The notes under the pieces were generated by a model. That model was given only the letters and a program-made list of their open reading frames with translations. It did no database searches and was not told where the DNA came from. A stretch of DNA of 64,000 nt from Streptomyces luteogriseus (GTDB lineage Bacteria > Actinomycetota > Actinomycetes > Streptomycetales > Streptomycetaceae), in the NCBI RefSeq assembly GCF_014205055.1, contig NZ_JACHMS010000001.1, forward strand, positions 6,200,001 to 6,264,000, written 5' to 3'. The stretch's first letter is position 1, and every line of letters starts with the position of its first letter. The translations under genes were made by a program, and so were the position numbers. Positions 40,382-49,018 of this stretch are shown piece after piece.

Positions 40382-40726
40382 TCAGCCTCGGTCTCGGGCG
40401 GAGGCTTCCGCGACCACGAGCTCCCTCGCTGCGAAGGGCATCGGTTGCGGGCTGGGCGCCGCGTACGGATCGTGGTGGCTGCCCCGCACCGCCAGTCCGT
40501 ACTGTGCGAGTTCACGAGCGAGATCGTTCGACGGATCGACACGGAAGCGGAACCCGGTCAAGCGGCGCTCAGTGCCGCCCCGCGAGTCCACGAACTCGGC
40601 GTACATGTCCGTGAACTGCCGTCCCTCCGCGGGCAGTCGCCGCGCGCCGAGGAGAACGAATCCGCGGCGCTCACCAAGTGACACCGGCAGCGTGAGCACT
40701 TGCTCGGTCGCGGGTTCGCCGGGCAA
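40382..40726 (-). CDS. Hypothetical protein, possibly missing its N terminus
   Basis: The frame encodes about 114 aa with no ATG at its front; a TTG at 40726 is the first usable codon, and a TGA closes the frame 27 nt further upstream. The content is coding-like: EQVLTLPVSLGERRGFVLLG, EGRQFTDMYAEFVDSRGGTE, RRLTGFRFRVDPSNDLAREL and AQYGLAVRGSHHDPYAA. The upstream frames continue a plausible beginning (SARHRATRHG), so a frameshift near 40740 is possible. The family is not recognised. Confidence 0.4.
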   Translation of the reverse strand: MPGEPATEQVLTLPVSLGERRGFVLLGARRLPAEGRQFTDMYAEFVDSRGGTERRLTGFRFRVDPSNDLARELAQYGLAVRGSHHDPYAAPSPQPMPFAARELVVAEASARDRG

Positions 40727-40853
40727 GGCGGGAGTGTGCTCGAGCAGGAGTCAGGTCGAGCACGGTTTCGGCGGAGCCACGCGGTGCCTCGTCCGACGGC
40801 TGGAAGCTTCCGAGTCCGAGCCGCTCCGTGACGCGTCATCGATCACCGGCACG

Positions 40854-41834
40854 TCAAGCGGCTCTTTCGTTGATCTTCTTCGCCTTGGCCACCCGCTGGT
40901 CGATGTTCTTCCGCACGTCGGCCATGGTGTCCCGGTACTCTTCCACGATCTTTTCCTGGTAGCGCTCGACGAGGTGGCCGGTGACTCCCAGATAGTTCAC
41001 CTTCTGCTGGCAGGAGGCGTCCGAACGAGCGATCTTCCGCTCTTGCTCGGACAGGGTTCCAGAGGCCGTCGGGGCTGTTTCCGAGGCCGCGGTTCGCGCG
41101 TCTGAAGGCGTGTCGTACGGGTGACCTGACTTCCGCATGCACGAGGCCCAGGAAGAAACCATGGCCCGATAGCGAGGGTCGCCCTCCACCTTTTCCGCGG
41201 CCCGGGACTTGAGGTTCAGTACCAGGTTCATGATCTCGGTCGAGGAAGTGACCTCTTGATCGCCGTTGATGCGAGGCCGCGTCGTGTGCGCCATGAGCCG
41301 GGCATCGGACTCCCCGATGCAGCCGGTCCGACTCACCGGATGGCCCTGGTAACTGCGCAGAGCCTGTTTCCGCGGTGTGTTCGCCCATCCGTTCATCACC
41401 GCGTCGACCGTCCTGCGTTCGCTCGCCGTCAACGCACGAGGCTTGCTGTTCCCGTCCGTTGCGGACGGCGTCGACACCATCGTGCTGGGCGCCCGGTATC
41501 CGTACCTGACCGCGTCGCGCTCGGAGAGATGGAGGGGCACGGGATTTCGGATCATATCGGTGACCGGGTCGGTCAACTCGGTCTGCCGCGGGAGCCCGTA
41601 GCGCTTCATGCACTGCCCCGCCAGCCTTGACCGGGCCTTCACGATGATGGAGTCCTCTTGCGCGGTCTGGAAGTACCGGTTGAGCGGCGCGTGCACCTCA
41701 CTGAGCGAGGAGATCCTCGCAATCTCCCGATGAGATTCCGGTTCCTGTGGCTTTTCAGGAGCTGAGCATCCATAGATGGCGGCGCAAGAAAAGAAGCCGA
41801 CCGTGGCCATTCCGATGCGTACGAGTTTTCTCAC
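40854..41834 (-). CDS. Putative lipoprotein of the low-GC patch
   Basis: A 326-aa exported protein with signal MRKLVRIGMATVGFFSC and lipobox AAIYGC (Cys at about 23). The mature protein is hydrophilic and helix-rich, with repeated Cys (GQCMKRYGL, RTGCIGESDARL, WASCMRKSGHPYDTPSDA, DASCQQKVNYLG). The CMxxxGxPY-type pattern recurs in a family of Streptomyces lipoproteins that I cannot name. LVERYQEKIVEEYRDTMADV near the end may be a coiled coil. Its GC content is lower than that of the core genes, suggesting later acquisition. Confidence 0.7.
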   Translation of the reverse strand: MRKLVRIGMATVGFFSCAAIYGCSAPEKPQEPESHREIARISSLSEVHAPLNRYFQTAQEDSIIVKARSRLAGQCMKRYGLPRQTELTDPVTDMIRNPVPLHLSERDAVRYGYRAPSTMVSTPSATDGNSKPRALTASERRTVDAVMNGWANTPRKQALRSYQGHPVSRTGCIGESDARLMAHTTRPRINGDQEVTSSTEIMNLVLNLKSRAAEKVEGDPRYRAMVSSWASCMRKSGHPYDTPSDARTAASETAPTASGTLSEQERKIARSDASCQQKVNYLGVTGHLVERYQEKIVEEYRDTMADVRKNIDQRVAKAKKINERAA

Positions 41835-41918
41835 CTGCTCGGTTCCTCTCCTTGCTCGCTCCGGGAACAGGGGCCCGCCCGCTGTGCCGGCGCGGGCCCC
41901 TGCGTAGCGCGTCGTCCG

Positions 41919-42323
41919 TTACGAGACGGCGGACGTGAGGTCGGAGCACGACTTCAGGTTGTTGTGCTTGTCGACCGTGCAGGCGCGGTAACGGAGGGGC
42001 AGGTTCTCGCTCAGGTCGTACTTGACCGGCACACCGGTGCCGCCGCCCTTCTTGTTGGGAGCGAAGTTCGGGCACGGCGGGTTCAGGCCGCCGCACGGCG
42101 TCATCACAGCCCAGACCGCGGCGGTGGAGTAGCCGTCCTTCTTCCAGTCGCCGACCCAGAACGTGTCACCGTTCGCCTGGAACCAGGCGGAAGCGGAGCC
42201 GTTGGGGTTCTCCACCTTGGGACCGTCCTGGCTGGCGGACGCGGTACCGGCACCGATGATGAGCGTGGCTGCGGCCGCAGCGCCGGCGAATGCGAAACTG
42301 GCCTTGCGGAGGATGGTACGCAT
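41919..42323 (-). CDS. Secreted protein of unknown function
   Basis: A 134-aa precursor. Signal peptide MRTILRKASFAFAGAAAAAT and LIIGAGTASA; the mature domain has a VGDWKKDGYSTAAVWAVM core, Cys pairs (PCGGLNPPCPNF, RACTVDKHNNLKSCSDLTSA) and a YDLSENLPLRYRAC segment. This looks like a small two-disulfide beta-sandwich, as in Streptomyces proteins of unknown function. AAGGAG lies 8 nt before the ATG. The lipoprotein gene at 40854 lies 84 nt downstream on the same strand, so the pair may form an operon. Confidence 0.7.
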   Translation of the reverse strand: MRTILRKASFAFAGAAAAATLIIGAGTASASQDGPKVENPNGSASAWFQANGDTFWVGDWKKDGYSTAAVWAVMTPCGGLNPPCPNFAPNKKGGGTGVPVKYDLSENLPLRYRACTVDKHNNLKSCSDLTSAVS

Positions 42324-42414
42324 TTCATTCTCCTTGTTGTTTTGTACCGATGAGGTACACGGAAGGTCCTGGTGGTGATTTCTGCGCATGCAGCCGCCTA
42401 GTTTCCTGCTGCCC

Positions 42415-42478
42415 GCATGCGGCAGGTCGCTGCGCACGGAAAAGAGCATGCGGCAGGTCGCTGCGCACAGGAAAAGAG
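42415..42478. repeat. Tandem 31-33-bp duplication upstream of the secreted-protein gene
   Basis: Units at 42415-42445 and 42446-42478 share GCATGCGGCAGGTCGCTGCG and end GGAAAAGA; the second has two added bases (CA). They lie 90-155 nt before the secreted protein's start and may affect its promoter. The rest of 42480-42848 is non-coding and distinctly AT-richer than the genome average. Confidence 0.75.
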
Positions 42479-42848
42479 CAGTCAGTTCGGGCAGGACTGA
42501 ACGCCGCGGCCACGTGTGAGCAATGGGCCGGATTTGGGCGTGATGAGCCTGCGGAGCGCAGAAAGAATCGGACGCTTCGTTGAATGCGATGATTGCTCAG
42601 ATGATGACGCGCTGGCGTCATGGCGGGTCACTGCACGAGTGGTCAGCTCGTGTGACCGCACCCTTCCCCGTTTCCCCCTTGAATTTACGGATCGGTGCTG
42701 ACGGGATCAATTATGCGCGACTTTGATGCGCTGATCAATGCCAATTAGCTCAGATGAAGCTCAGATTTCAGTGAGGATCAAAATCGGTCATTCTGCTGGA
42801 AGTGTGACCGATGGGACGTGCCGGAGGGCGTCGATGGATGCAAAAGGG

Positions 42849-42885
42849 AACAGCCCGTCGGCTGGGGGAAGGCCGACGGGCTGTT
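42849..42885. terminator. Terminator of panB
   Basis: AACAGCCCGTCGGC (42849-42862) pairs perfectly with GCCGACGGGCTGTT (42872-42885) across a 9-nt loop, 20 nt beyond the panB stop. Confidence 0.8.
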
Positions 42886-42905
42886 CGTGGTACCGCTGTG
42901 GCTCT

Positions 42906-43781
42906 CTAGTGGACGGAGTTCTCCTCCTGCGGGAACGTTCCGCCGACGACCTCGTCGGCGAACGCCTTCACCGCGCTCCCCATGACCTCACGCAGGTTGG
43001 CGTACTGCTTCACGAACTTCGGCACGCGCCCGCCGGTCAGGCCCAGCATGTCGGTCCACACCAGTACCTGCGCGTCGGTCTCGGGGCCGGCCCCGATCCC
43101 GACGGTCGGGATGTGCAGCACCCGCGTCACCTCGGCGGCGAGCTCCGCGGGGACCAGTTCCAGCACCACCGCGAACGCGCCCGCGTCCTGCACGGCCTTC
43201 GCGTCCCGCAGCAGTTGCTGGGCCGCCTCCTCGCCCCGGCCCTGCACGCGGTAGCCCATCGCGTTGACCGACTGGGGGGTCAGGCCGATGTGCGCCATGA
43301 CCGGGATGCCGGACTCGACGAGCAGCCGGATCTGTTCGTGCGACCGCTCGCCCCCCTCCAGCTTCACCGCCTGCACGCCGGCCTCCTTCACCAGCCGGGT
43401 CGCCGAGCGCAGCGCCTGCACCGGACCCTCCTGGTAGGAGCCGAAGGGCAGGTCGCCGACGATCAGGGCACGGGAGGTGCCCCGTACCACCGCCGCCGAC
43501 AGCATCGTCATCTCGTCGAGGGTGACGGGCACGGTCGTCTCGTACCCGAGGTGGCAGTTGCCCGCCGAGTCGCCGACGAGCATCACCGGGATGCCGGCCT
43601 CGTCGAAGACGGACGCGGTCATCGCGTCGTACGCGGTGAGCATCGGCCACTTCTCGCCACGCTCCTTGGCGGCGGCGATGTCCCGCACGGTGATACGGCG
43701 GGTGCCCTTGCCCCCGTACAGCGCCCTGCCGCCGTCGGAGGGCTTCGTCTGAGCAGTCTGGGCAGCCGGAAGCTGCGTCAT
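42906..43781 (-). CDS. panB: 3-methyl-2-oxobutanoate hydroxymethyltransferase
   Basis: A 291-aa (beta/alpha)8 enzyme that makes ketopantoate for pantothenate and CoA. Metal ligands are visible: Asp in PVMLVGDSAGN and Asp in VGDLPFGSYQEGPV, with Glu in QAVKLEGGERSHEQIRLL and Glu in FAVVLELVPAEL. LTAYDAMTASVFDEAGIP and THIGLTPQ-like MAHIGLTPQSVNAMGY are diagnostic. The extra 25 N-terminal residues are usual in Streptomyces. It is monocistronic and has its own terminator. Confidence 0.94.
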   Translation of the reverse strand: MTQLPAAQTAQTKPSDGGRALYGGKGTRRITVRDIAAAKERGEKWPMLTAYDAMTASVFDEAGIPVMLVGDSAGNCHLGYETTVPVTLDEMTMLSAAVVRGTSRALIVGDLPFGSYQEGPVQALRSATRLVKEAGVQAVKLEGGERSHEQIRLLVESGIPVMAHIGLTPQSVNAMGYRVQGRGEEAAQQLLRDAKAVQDAGAFAVVLELVPAELAAEVTRVLHIPTVGIGAGPETDAQVLVWTDMLGLTGGRVPKFVKQYANLREVMGSAVKAFADEVVGGTFPQEENSVH

Positions 43782-43967
43782 TGCACGGCTCCTAACACGT
43801 CATCTCGAGGCGCCCTGACGGCGTCCCCGGACCACGTCCATGGTGGCACCTCGTGTCATCGAGGGCTAGGGGAGCCCCTGTGAGTTCCGCCCCGCGGGGA
43901 CGCGTTCGCGCGTTTCGCCCCGGGGCCGGAGGCGGAAGCCGCGTAAGATCCTGGTAAGAGAATTCCA

Positions 43968-43986
43968 ATACGAGACGGTCTCGTAT
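43968..43986. promoter_or_regulatory. Perfect TetR-type operator upstream of the EmrB-type exporter
   Basis: ATACGAGAC-G-GTCTCGTAT is a perfect 19-bp palindrome ending 24 nt before the MFS start codon. The TetR gene of the same operon is the likely binding protein. Its half-site resembles that of the TetR operators at 26817-26873 but with a 1-bp centre. Confidence 0.75.
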
Positions 43987-44010
43987 CGAAAGGGTTCTAG
44001 GCTCGGACAC

Positions 44011-45612
44011 ATGACTCCTCCTGCCGACCCGGCCGCCCCCACCGGCCCGCGCGTACCGGAAGCGGTGCACCGGCGCCGCTGGGCGATCCTCGGCGTGCTG
44101 ATGCTCAGCCTGCTGATCGTCGTGCTCGACAACTCGATCCTGAACGTCGCCATCAAGACGATCTCCACCCCGGCCCCCACCGGCCTCGGCGCCACCCAGA
44201 GCGAGCTGGAATGGGCGATCAACGCCTACACCCTCGTCTTCGCCGGCCTGCTGTTCACCGCCGGGCTGCTCGGCGACCGGCTGGGCCGCAAGAAGGTGCT
44301 GATCGGCGGTCTCGCCGTGTTCGGCCTCGGCTCCGCGCTCGCCGCGTTCTCCGGCTCACCGGGCGAGCTGATCACCTTCCGGGCCGTGATGGGCCTGGGC
44401 GCCGCGTTCGTCATGCCCGCCACCCTCGCCGTCCTCATGAACGTCTTCGAGCGTGAGGAGCAGGCCAAGGCCATCGGCATCTGGGCGGGCGGCGTCGGCC
44501 TCGCCGTCGCCATCGGCCCGATCACCGGCGGTGTCCTGCTCGACCACTTCTGGTGGGGCTCGGTCTTCCTCGTCAACGTGCCGATCGTTGTGCTCGGGCT
44601 CGTGCTGATGCTCTGGCTGGTGCCCGACTCGCGCGATCCGCACCCGGGCCGGATCGATCCCGTCGGCGTCGTGCTGTCCGTCGTCGGCCTGGTGCTGCTC
44701 GTCTACGGCATCATCAAGGGCGGCCAGCTCGCCGACTTCACCGACGTGACGGTGCTGGCGACCATCGGCGCCGGACTCGCCGTGCTCGTCGCCTTCGTCG
44801 TGTTCGAGAAGCGCAGCGACCACCCGTCGATAGACGTCACGTACTTCAAGGACAAGGTCTTCTCGGCCGCCATCGCCGCCATCGCGCTGGTCTTCTTCGC
44901 GCTGATGGGCGTGACGTTCTTCGCCGTCTTCTACACGCAGAGCGTGCGCGGCTACTCGCCGCTGCAGACCGGTCTGCTGATGCTGCCGCTGGCCGCCGCC
45001 CAGCTGATCTTCGCGCCGCGGGCCCGGCTGGTGGTCGACCGCTTCGGCAACCGGGTCACGACCACGGCCGGCATGGTCGTCATCGCCGCCATGCTGGCCG
45101 CCTTCGCCACCCTGGACGCGGACACGCCCATCTGGATCCTGGAAGTGATCTTCTTCCTGATGGGCGCCGGCATGGCGCACATCATGACGCCGGTCAGCGT
45201 CGTCATCATGCAGGCCCTGCCCCGCGAGAAGGCCGGCTCCGCCTCCGCGCTCAGCAACACCTTCCGGCAGGTCGGTGGCGCCCTCGGCATCGCCGTGCTC
45301 GGCTCGGTGCTGTCCACGGCGTACCGCACGGGCATCGAGGACAAGCTCGGCGTCCTGCCCCCGGCCCTGCGGCACACCGCCGGGGAGTCCATCGAGGCCA
45401 CGCTCGGCGTCGCGGACAAGCTCGGCCCGCGGGGCGAGTCCCTCATCACCCCGGCCTACGACGCGTTCCTGCACGCGATGCACACCACCGCCCTGTGGGG
45501 TGCGGGCATCGCCCTGATCGGCGCGGTCGTCGTGGCGCTGTTCCTGCCGGGCAGGCCGTCGGCACCCCGGCAGGAGGAGGGAGAGAAGGAGTTGTCGCGC
45601 ACGGAGGCGTAG
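44011..45612 (+). CDS. EmrB/QacA-type MFS drug exporter (14 helices)
   Basis: A 533-aa DHA2-family transporter. TM1 has LIVVLDNSILNVAI (motif D1 LDxTVxNVAL-like), motif A is LLGDRLGRKKVLIGGLAV, and motif C is GVGLAVAIGPITGGVLLDHF. The two extra central helices of the 14-TM family lie around residues 205-260. The C terminus is a charged tail (RPSAPRQEEGEKELSRTEA). It is followed 69 nt later by a TetR gene. The arrangement and the upstream operator indicate a self-regulated drug efflux unit of unknown specificity. Confidence 0.9.
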   Translation: MTPPADPAAPTGPRVPEAVHRRRWAILGVLMLSLLIVVLDNSILNVAIKTISTPAPTGLGATQSELEWAINAYTLVFAGLLFTAGLLGDRLGRKKVLIGGLAVFGLGSALAAFSGSPGELITFRAVMGLGAAFVMPATLAVLMNVFEREEQAKAIGIWAGGVGLAVAIGPITGGVLLDHFWWGSVFLVNVPIVVLGLVLMLWLVPDSRDPHPGRIDPVGVVLSVVGLVLLVYGIIKGGQLADFTDVTVLATIGAGLAVLVAFVVFEKRSDHPSIDVTYFKDKVFSAAIAAIALVFFALMGVTFFAVFYTQSVRGYSPLQTGLLMLPLAAAQLIFAPRARLVVDRFGNRVTTTAGMVVIAAMLAAFATLDADTPIWILEVIFFLMGAGMAHIMTPVSVVIMQALPREKAGSASALSNTFRQVGGALGIAVLGSVLSTAYRTGIEDKLGVLPPALRHTAGESIEATLGVADKLGPRGESLITPAYDAFLHAMHTTALWGAGIALIGAVVVALFLPGRPSAPRQEEGEKELSRTEA

Positions 45613-45681
45613 GCCCGCGGGAGAATTGACCATCCGCGCAGCCGGAGAAGGTCCCCACCCCGTCAGGAAGGACGCAGCGAC

Positions 45682-46332
45682 GTGAGCCTCGCCGAACGGC
45701 ACCCCCCGCACGGCGGACCCGTGAGGGGCCGCCCCAGAAGCGAGGCCGTCGAGCGCGCCATCATCGAGGGCGTGATGAGGCTCCTGGAGGAGGGCGTGCC
45801 CCTCGCGGAGCTGTCCATCGAGCGCATCGCCCGCACCGCCGGCGTCGGCAAGGCCACCATCTACCGCCGCTGGAGCGGCAAGGAGGAGCTCTTCGTCGAC
45901 GTCGTGCGCGCCGCGGAGCCTCCGGACCCGCCGCTGCCCGGCACCTCCATGCGTGACGACCTCGTGGTCCTGCTGGAGCAGGTGCGCCGGCGCGGCCTGG
46001 CCAACCGCTCCTCGGCGATCCTGCACAGCGTGCAGGCCCAGATGAAGAGCAGTCCGAAGCTCTGGGCGGCCTACCACGCCACCGTCGTCGCCCCGCGCCG
46101 CCGGCTCGGCCTGGAGGTCCTGCGCCGCGGCCGGGAGAACGGCGAACTGCGCACGGACCTCGACCTCGAACTGCTGAACGACCTGTTCGTCGGCCCGGTC
46201 CTCGTACGCGCCGTGCTGCGCCCCGACGCCGACCTCCCCGACGACCTCGCCGAGCAGGTCGTCGACACCCTGCTCGAAGGGCTGCGGCCCGGCGGCTCAC
46301 CGTCCGTCAGATCGGGCCCGGGCCACTCCTAG
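45682..46332 (+). CDS. TetR-family repressor of the EmrB-type exporter
   Basis: A 216-aa regulator from a GTG preceded by GGAAGGA. HTH: LSIERIARTAGVGKATIYRR, then WSGKEELFVDVVRAA. The C-terminal ligand domain includes NRSSAILHSVQAQMKSSPKL. Position and operator imply that it represses the exporter operon and is released by the exported drug. It is similar in layout to the TetR at 26894, and the two operators share a half-site. Confidence 0.88.
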   Translation: MSLAERHPPHGGPVRGRPRSEAVERAIIEGVMRLLEEGVPLAELSIERIARTAGVGKATIYRRWSGKEELFVDVVRAAEPPDPPLPGTSMRDDLVVLLEQVRRRGLANRSSAILHSVQAQMKSSPKLWAAYHATVVAPRRRLGLEVLRRGRENGELRTDLDLELLNDLFVGPVLVRAVLRPDADLPDDLAEQVVDTLLEGLRPGGSPSVRSGPGHS

Positions 46333-46556
46333 TGCCACCGCTCCTCAACGGGCAAGCGCTGCCTGCCCACGGCGCCAGTGTGCGCGTTTCGTCACAGAGG
46401 GCGCTTTCGGCGGGCCTGACCGGAACTCCCCGCGGGGACTCGAACGTCATCGCCCCCGTACGGCCGTCGGAGGACGGCGGGAACGGAACAGATCATCCCC
46501 TAGGGTCGTAAGGACACGGGGGCGATGGTGTGCACGGCAGGCAGTGAGGCGACGGT

Positions 46557-47609
46557 ATGGCCCAGCAGGCGTACATGACGGAGACGGACAACGGCGGCTC
46601 GGGGCCCGAGCACCGGGGAACCCGGCTTCGGCGCCTGTTCGAACGGCTGGCGGGCCCCTGGCGGGGCGACCCCCGGATCTGGCGGCGCGGACTGCTCGTC
46701 ACCGCCTGCGCGGTGCTGCTGGCCCTGGTCATGGTGCTGCACTCGCGCATCCCCAACACGATCGGCAACCTGGGCAGCCTCATCGAGACGTTCCTGCCCT
46801 GGCTGGGGCTCCTCGTCCCGGTGCTGCTCGTCCTCGCCCTGGTCCGCAGGTCCGCGACCGCGCTGATCGCGCTGGTGCTGCCGTCCGTGGTCTGGCTGAA
46901 CCTCTTCGGCGGCCAGCTCAGCGACAAGTCCGCGACCGGCGGCGACCTCACGGTGGTCACGCACAACGTCAACGCCGACAACCCCGACCCGACCGGCACC
47001 GCCCGTGACGTGGCCGCCTCCGGCGCGGACGTGCTGGCCCTGGAGGAACTGACGCCGGCCGCGGTCCCCACGTACGAGAAGGCGCTGGCGTCGACGTACC
47101 GCTACCACTCGGTGCAGGGCACGGTCGGCGTGTGGAGCAAGTACCCGCTGAGCGGCGTGCGGGACGTGAACCTCGACATGGGCTGGACGCGCGCCATGCG
47201 CGCCACCGTGACAGCCCCGTCCGGGCAGTTGGCGGTCTACGTCGCCCATCTGCCGTCCGTGCGCGTGAAGATGGAGGCCGGCTTCACGGCCCGCCAGCGC
47301 GACCGCAGCGCCGACTACCTGGGCGAGGCCATCGCCCACGAGCCGCTGAAGGACGTCGTCCTGCTCGGCGACCTCAACGGCACGATGAACGACCGCGCGC
47401 TCAACGCCGTCACCTCCCAGATGCGCTCGACGCAGGGCGCGGCCGGCAGCGGTTTCGGCTTCAGCTGGCCCGCGTCGTTCCCGATGGCGCGCATCGACCA
47501 GATCATGGTCCGGGGCCTGAAGCCGGAGAGCTCGTGGACTCTCCCGGAGACGGGAAGCGACCATCTGCCGGTCGCGGCCCGTGTGAGGGTCACCACAAGC
47601 GGCTCCTGA
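46557..47609 (+). CDS. Membrane-anchored endonuclease/exonuclease/phosphatase-family protein
   Basis: A 350-aa protein. Residues 35-115 contain about three membrane helices (GLLVTACAVLLALVMVLHSR, LLVPVLLVLALV, TALIALVLPSVVWLNLF). Residues 130-345 are an EEP phosphohydrolase: THNVNADNPDPTGTARDVAA, Glu in VLALEELTPAAVPTY, KDVVLLGDLNGTMNDRALN (catalytic D/N) and SDHLPVAAR at the end (His). The domain faces outside, and the substrate could be phosphodiester lipids, DNA or sugar phosphates. Related membrane-bound EEP proteins are common in Streptomyces. Confidence 0.85.
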   Translation: MAQQAYMTETDNGGSGPEHRGTRLRRLFERLAGPWRGDPRIWRRGLLVTACAVLLALVMVLHSRIPNTIGNLGSLIETFLPWLGLLVPVLLVLALVRRSATALIALVLPSVVWLNLFGGQLSDKSATGGDLTVVTHNVNADNPDPTGTARDVAASGADVLALEELTPAAVPTYEKALASTYRYHSVQGTVGVWSKYPLSGVRDVNLDMGWTRAMRATVTAPSGQLAVYVAHLPSVRVKMEAGFTARQRDRSADYLGEAIAHEPLKDVVLLGDLNGTMNDRALNAVTSQMRSTQGAAGSGFGFSWPASFPMARIDQIMVRGLKPESSWTLPETGSDHLPVAARVRVTTSGS

Positions 47610-47690
47610 AACCCGCTGGTCAGGGCACTGCCGACAGAAATCCGCAGCCGAGGCGTCACCTCGTGGAATAGCGCGCCTGCGAGACTTTGT

Positions 47691-47716
47691 TCCGTACTTG
47701 AACATACGCGTACGGA
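47691..47716. promoter_or_regulatory. Inverted repeat upstream of the DHA1 exporter
   Basis: TCCGTAC (47691-47697) and GTACGGA (47710-47716) form a 7-bp inverted repeat with a 12-nt centre, 30 nt before the start codon of the exporter. This could be a HxlR- or MarR-type operator; no such gene is adjacent. Confidence 0.4.
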
Positions 47717-47745
47717 TCTCCAAGCAAGTCTCGAAAGGCTCATTC

Positions 47746-48963
47746 ATGCCCCTGGCCCTGCTCGCCCTCGCCGTGGGCGCCTTCGGCATCGGTACGACCG
47801 AGTTCGTGATGATGGGGCTGCTGCCCGATGTCGCGGACGACCTGAACATCTCGATACCCAGCGCCGGCCACCTCGTGTCGGCGTACGCGCTGGGCGTCGT
47901 CATCGGCGCCCCGCTGCTGGCCGCGGTCACCGCCAGGATGTCCCGGCGCACGGTCCTGATCGGCCTGATGGGACTGTTCGTCGTGGGCAACGCCCTGTCG
48001 GCCCTCGCGCCCGACAACGGCTGGCTGCTGGCCGCCCGCTTCCTGAGCGGTCTGCCGCACGGCGCCTTCTTCGGCGTGGGCGCCGTCGTCGCGACGAACA
48101 TGGTCGCCCCCGAACGCAAGGCGCGCTCGGTCTCGCTGATGTTCCTCGGCCTCACGGTCGCGAACGTCCTGGGCGTGCCGGTCGCCACCCTCATGGGGCA
48201 GAACCTCGGCTGGAGGGCGACCTTCCTCGGCGTCAGCGCCATCGGCCTGGCGGCGATCGCCGCGCTCGCGTTCCTCATCCCGCGCGACCACGAGCACACC
48301 ACCGCCCAGGGCCTGCGCGGAGAACTCGCCGCGCTGCGCTCCCTCCCGGTCTGGCTGTCGCTCGGCACCACCGTCGCGGGCTTCGGCGCGCTCTTCGCGG
48401 CCTACAGCTACATCACGCCGATGCTCACGGACGCCGCCGGCTTCGCCGGCGCCAGCGTCACCCTGCTGCTGGCGCTGTTCGGGGTCGGCGCGACCGCCGG
48501 CAACCTGCTGGGCGGCCGGCTGGCCGACCACTCGCTGCGCGGCACGCTGTTCGGCGGCCTGACCGCGCTGGTGGCGGTGCTGGCACTGTTCCCGCTGCTG
48601 ATGCGCACGGAGCTCACGGCCGCCGTGGCCGTGATCCTGCTCGGCATGGCGGCCTTCGCCACCGGCTCCCCGCTCCAGCTGATGGTCATGGAGAAGGCCT
48701 CCTCGGCCCCGTCCCTGGCCTCCTCCGCCAACCAGGCCGCCTTCAACCTGGCCAACGCGGGCGGTGCCTGGATCGGCGGCCTCGCGCTGGCCGCGGGCTT
48801 CGGCGTCACCTCCCCGGCCCTGGCCGGTGTGGGCCTGGCCGTCCTCGGCCTGGCCGTGGCGTCGCTGGCCTACGCGGTGGACCGGCGCCGGGCTCCGGTC
48901 GCCGGACGCGAGCGGATCGTGGCGAGCCACGTCCCGCAGGAGGCGGAAGCCGTGCACCACTGA
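47746..48963 (+). CDS. DHA1-type MFS exporter (AraJ/Cmx-like)
   Basis: A 405-aa 12-helix transporter. TM1 is LALLALAVGAFGIGTTEFVM followed by MGLLPDVADDLNISIPSAGH, the hallmark of the AraJ/NepI/Cmx group of arabinose, ribonucleoside and chloramphenicol exporters. Motif A is AARM-like AVTARMSRRTVLIGL. The ATG at 47746 starts directly at TM1. There is no linked regulator. Substrates cannot be inferred from sequence alone. Confidence 0.88.
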   Translation: MPLALLALAVGAFGIGTTEFVMMGLLPDVADDLNISIPSAGHLVSAYALGVVIGAPLLAAVTARMSRRTVLIGLMGLFVVGNALSALAPDNGWLLAARFLSGLPHGAFFGVGAVVATNMVAPERKARSVSLMFLGLTVANVLGVPVATLMGQNLGWRATFLGVSAIGLAAIAALAFLIPRDHEHTTAQGLRGELAALRSLPVWLSLGTTVAGFGALFAAYSYITPMLTDAAGFAGASVTLLLALFGVGATAGNLLGGRLADHSLRGTLFGGLTALVAVLALFPLLMRTELTAAVAVILLGMAAFATGSPLQLMVMEKASSAPSLASSANQAAFNLANAGGAWIGGLALAAGFGVTSPALAGVGLAVLGLAVASLAYAVDRRRAPVAGRERIVASHVPQEAEAVHH

Positions 48964-49018
48964 CGGTTTCCGGTGGGCGGCGGCCCGTGGGATCACCTCC
49001 CGCGGGCCGCCGCCGCGT

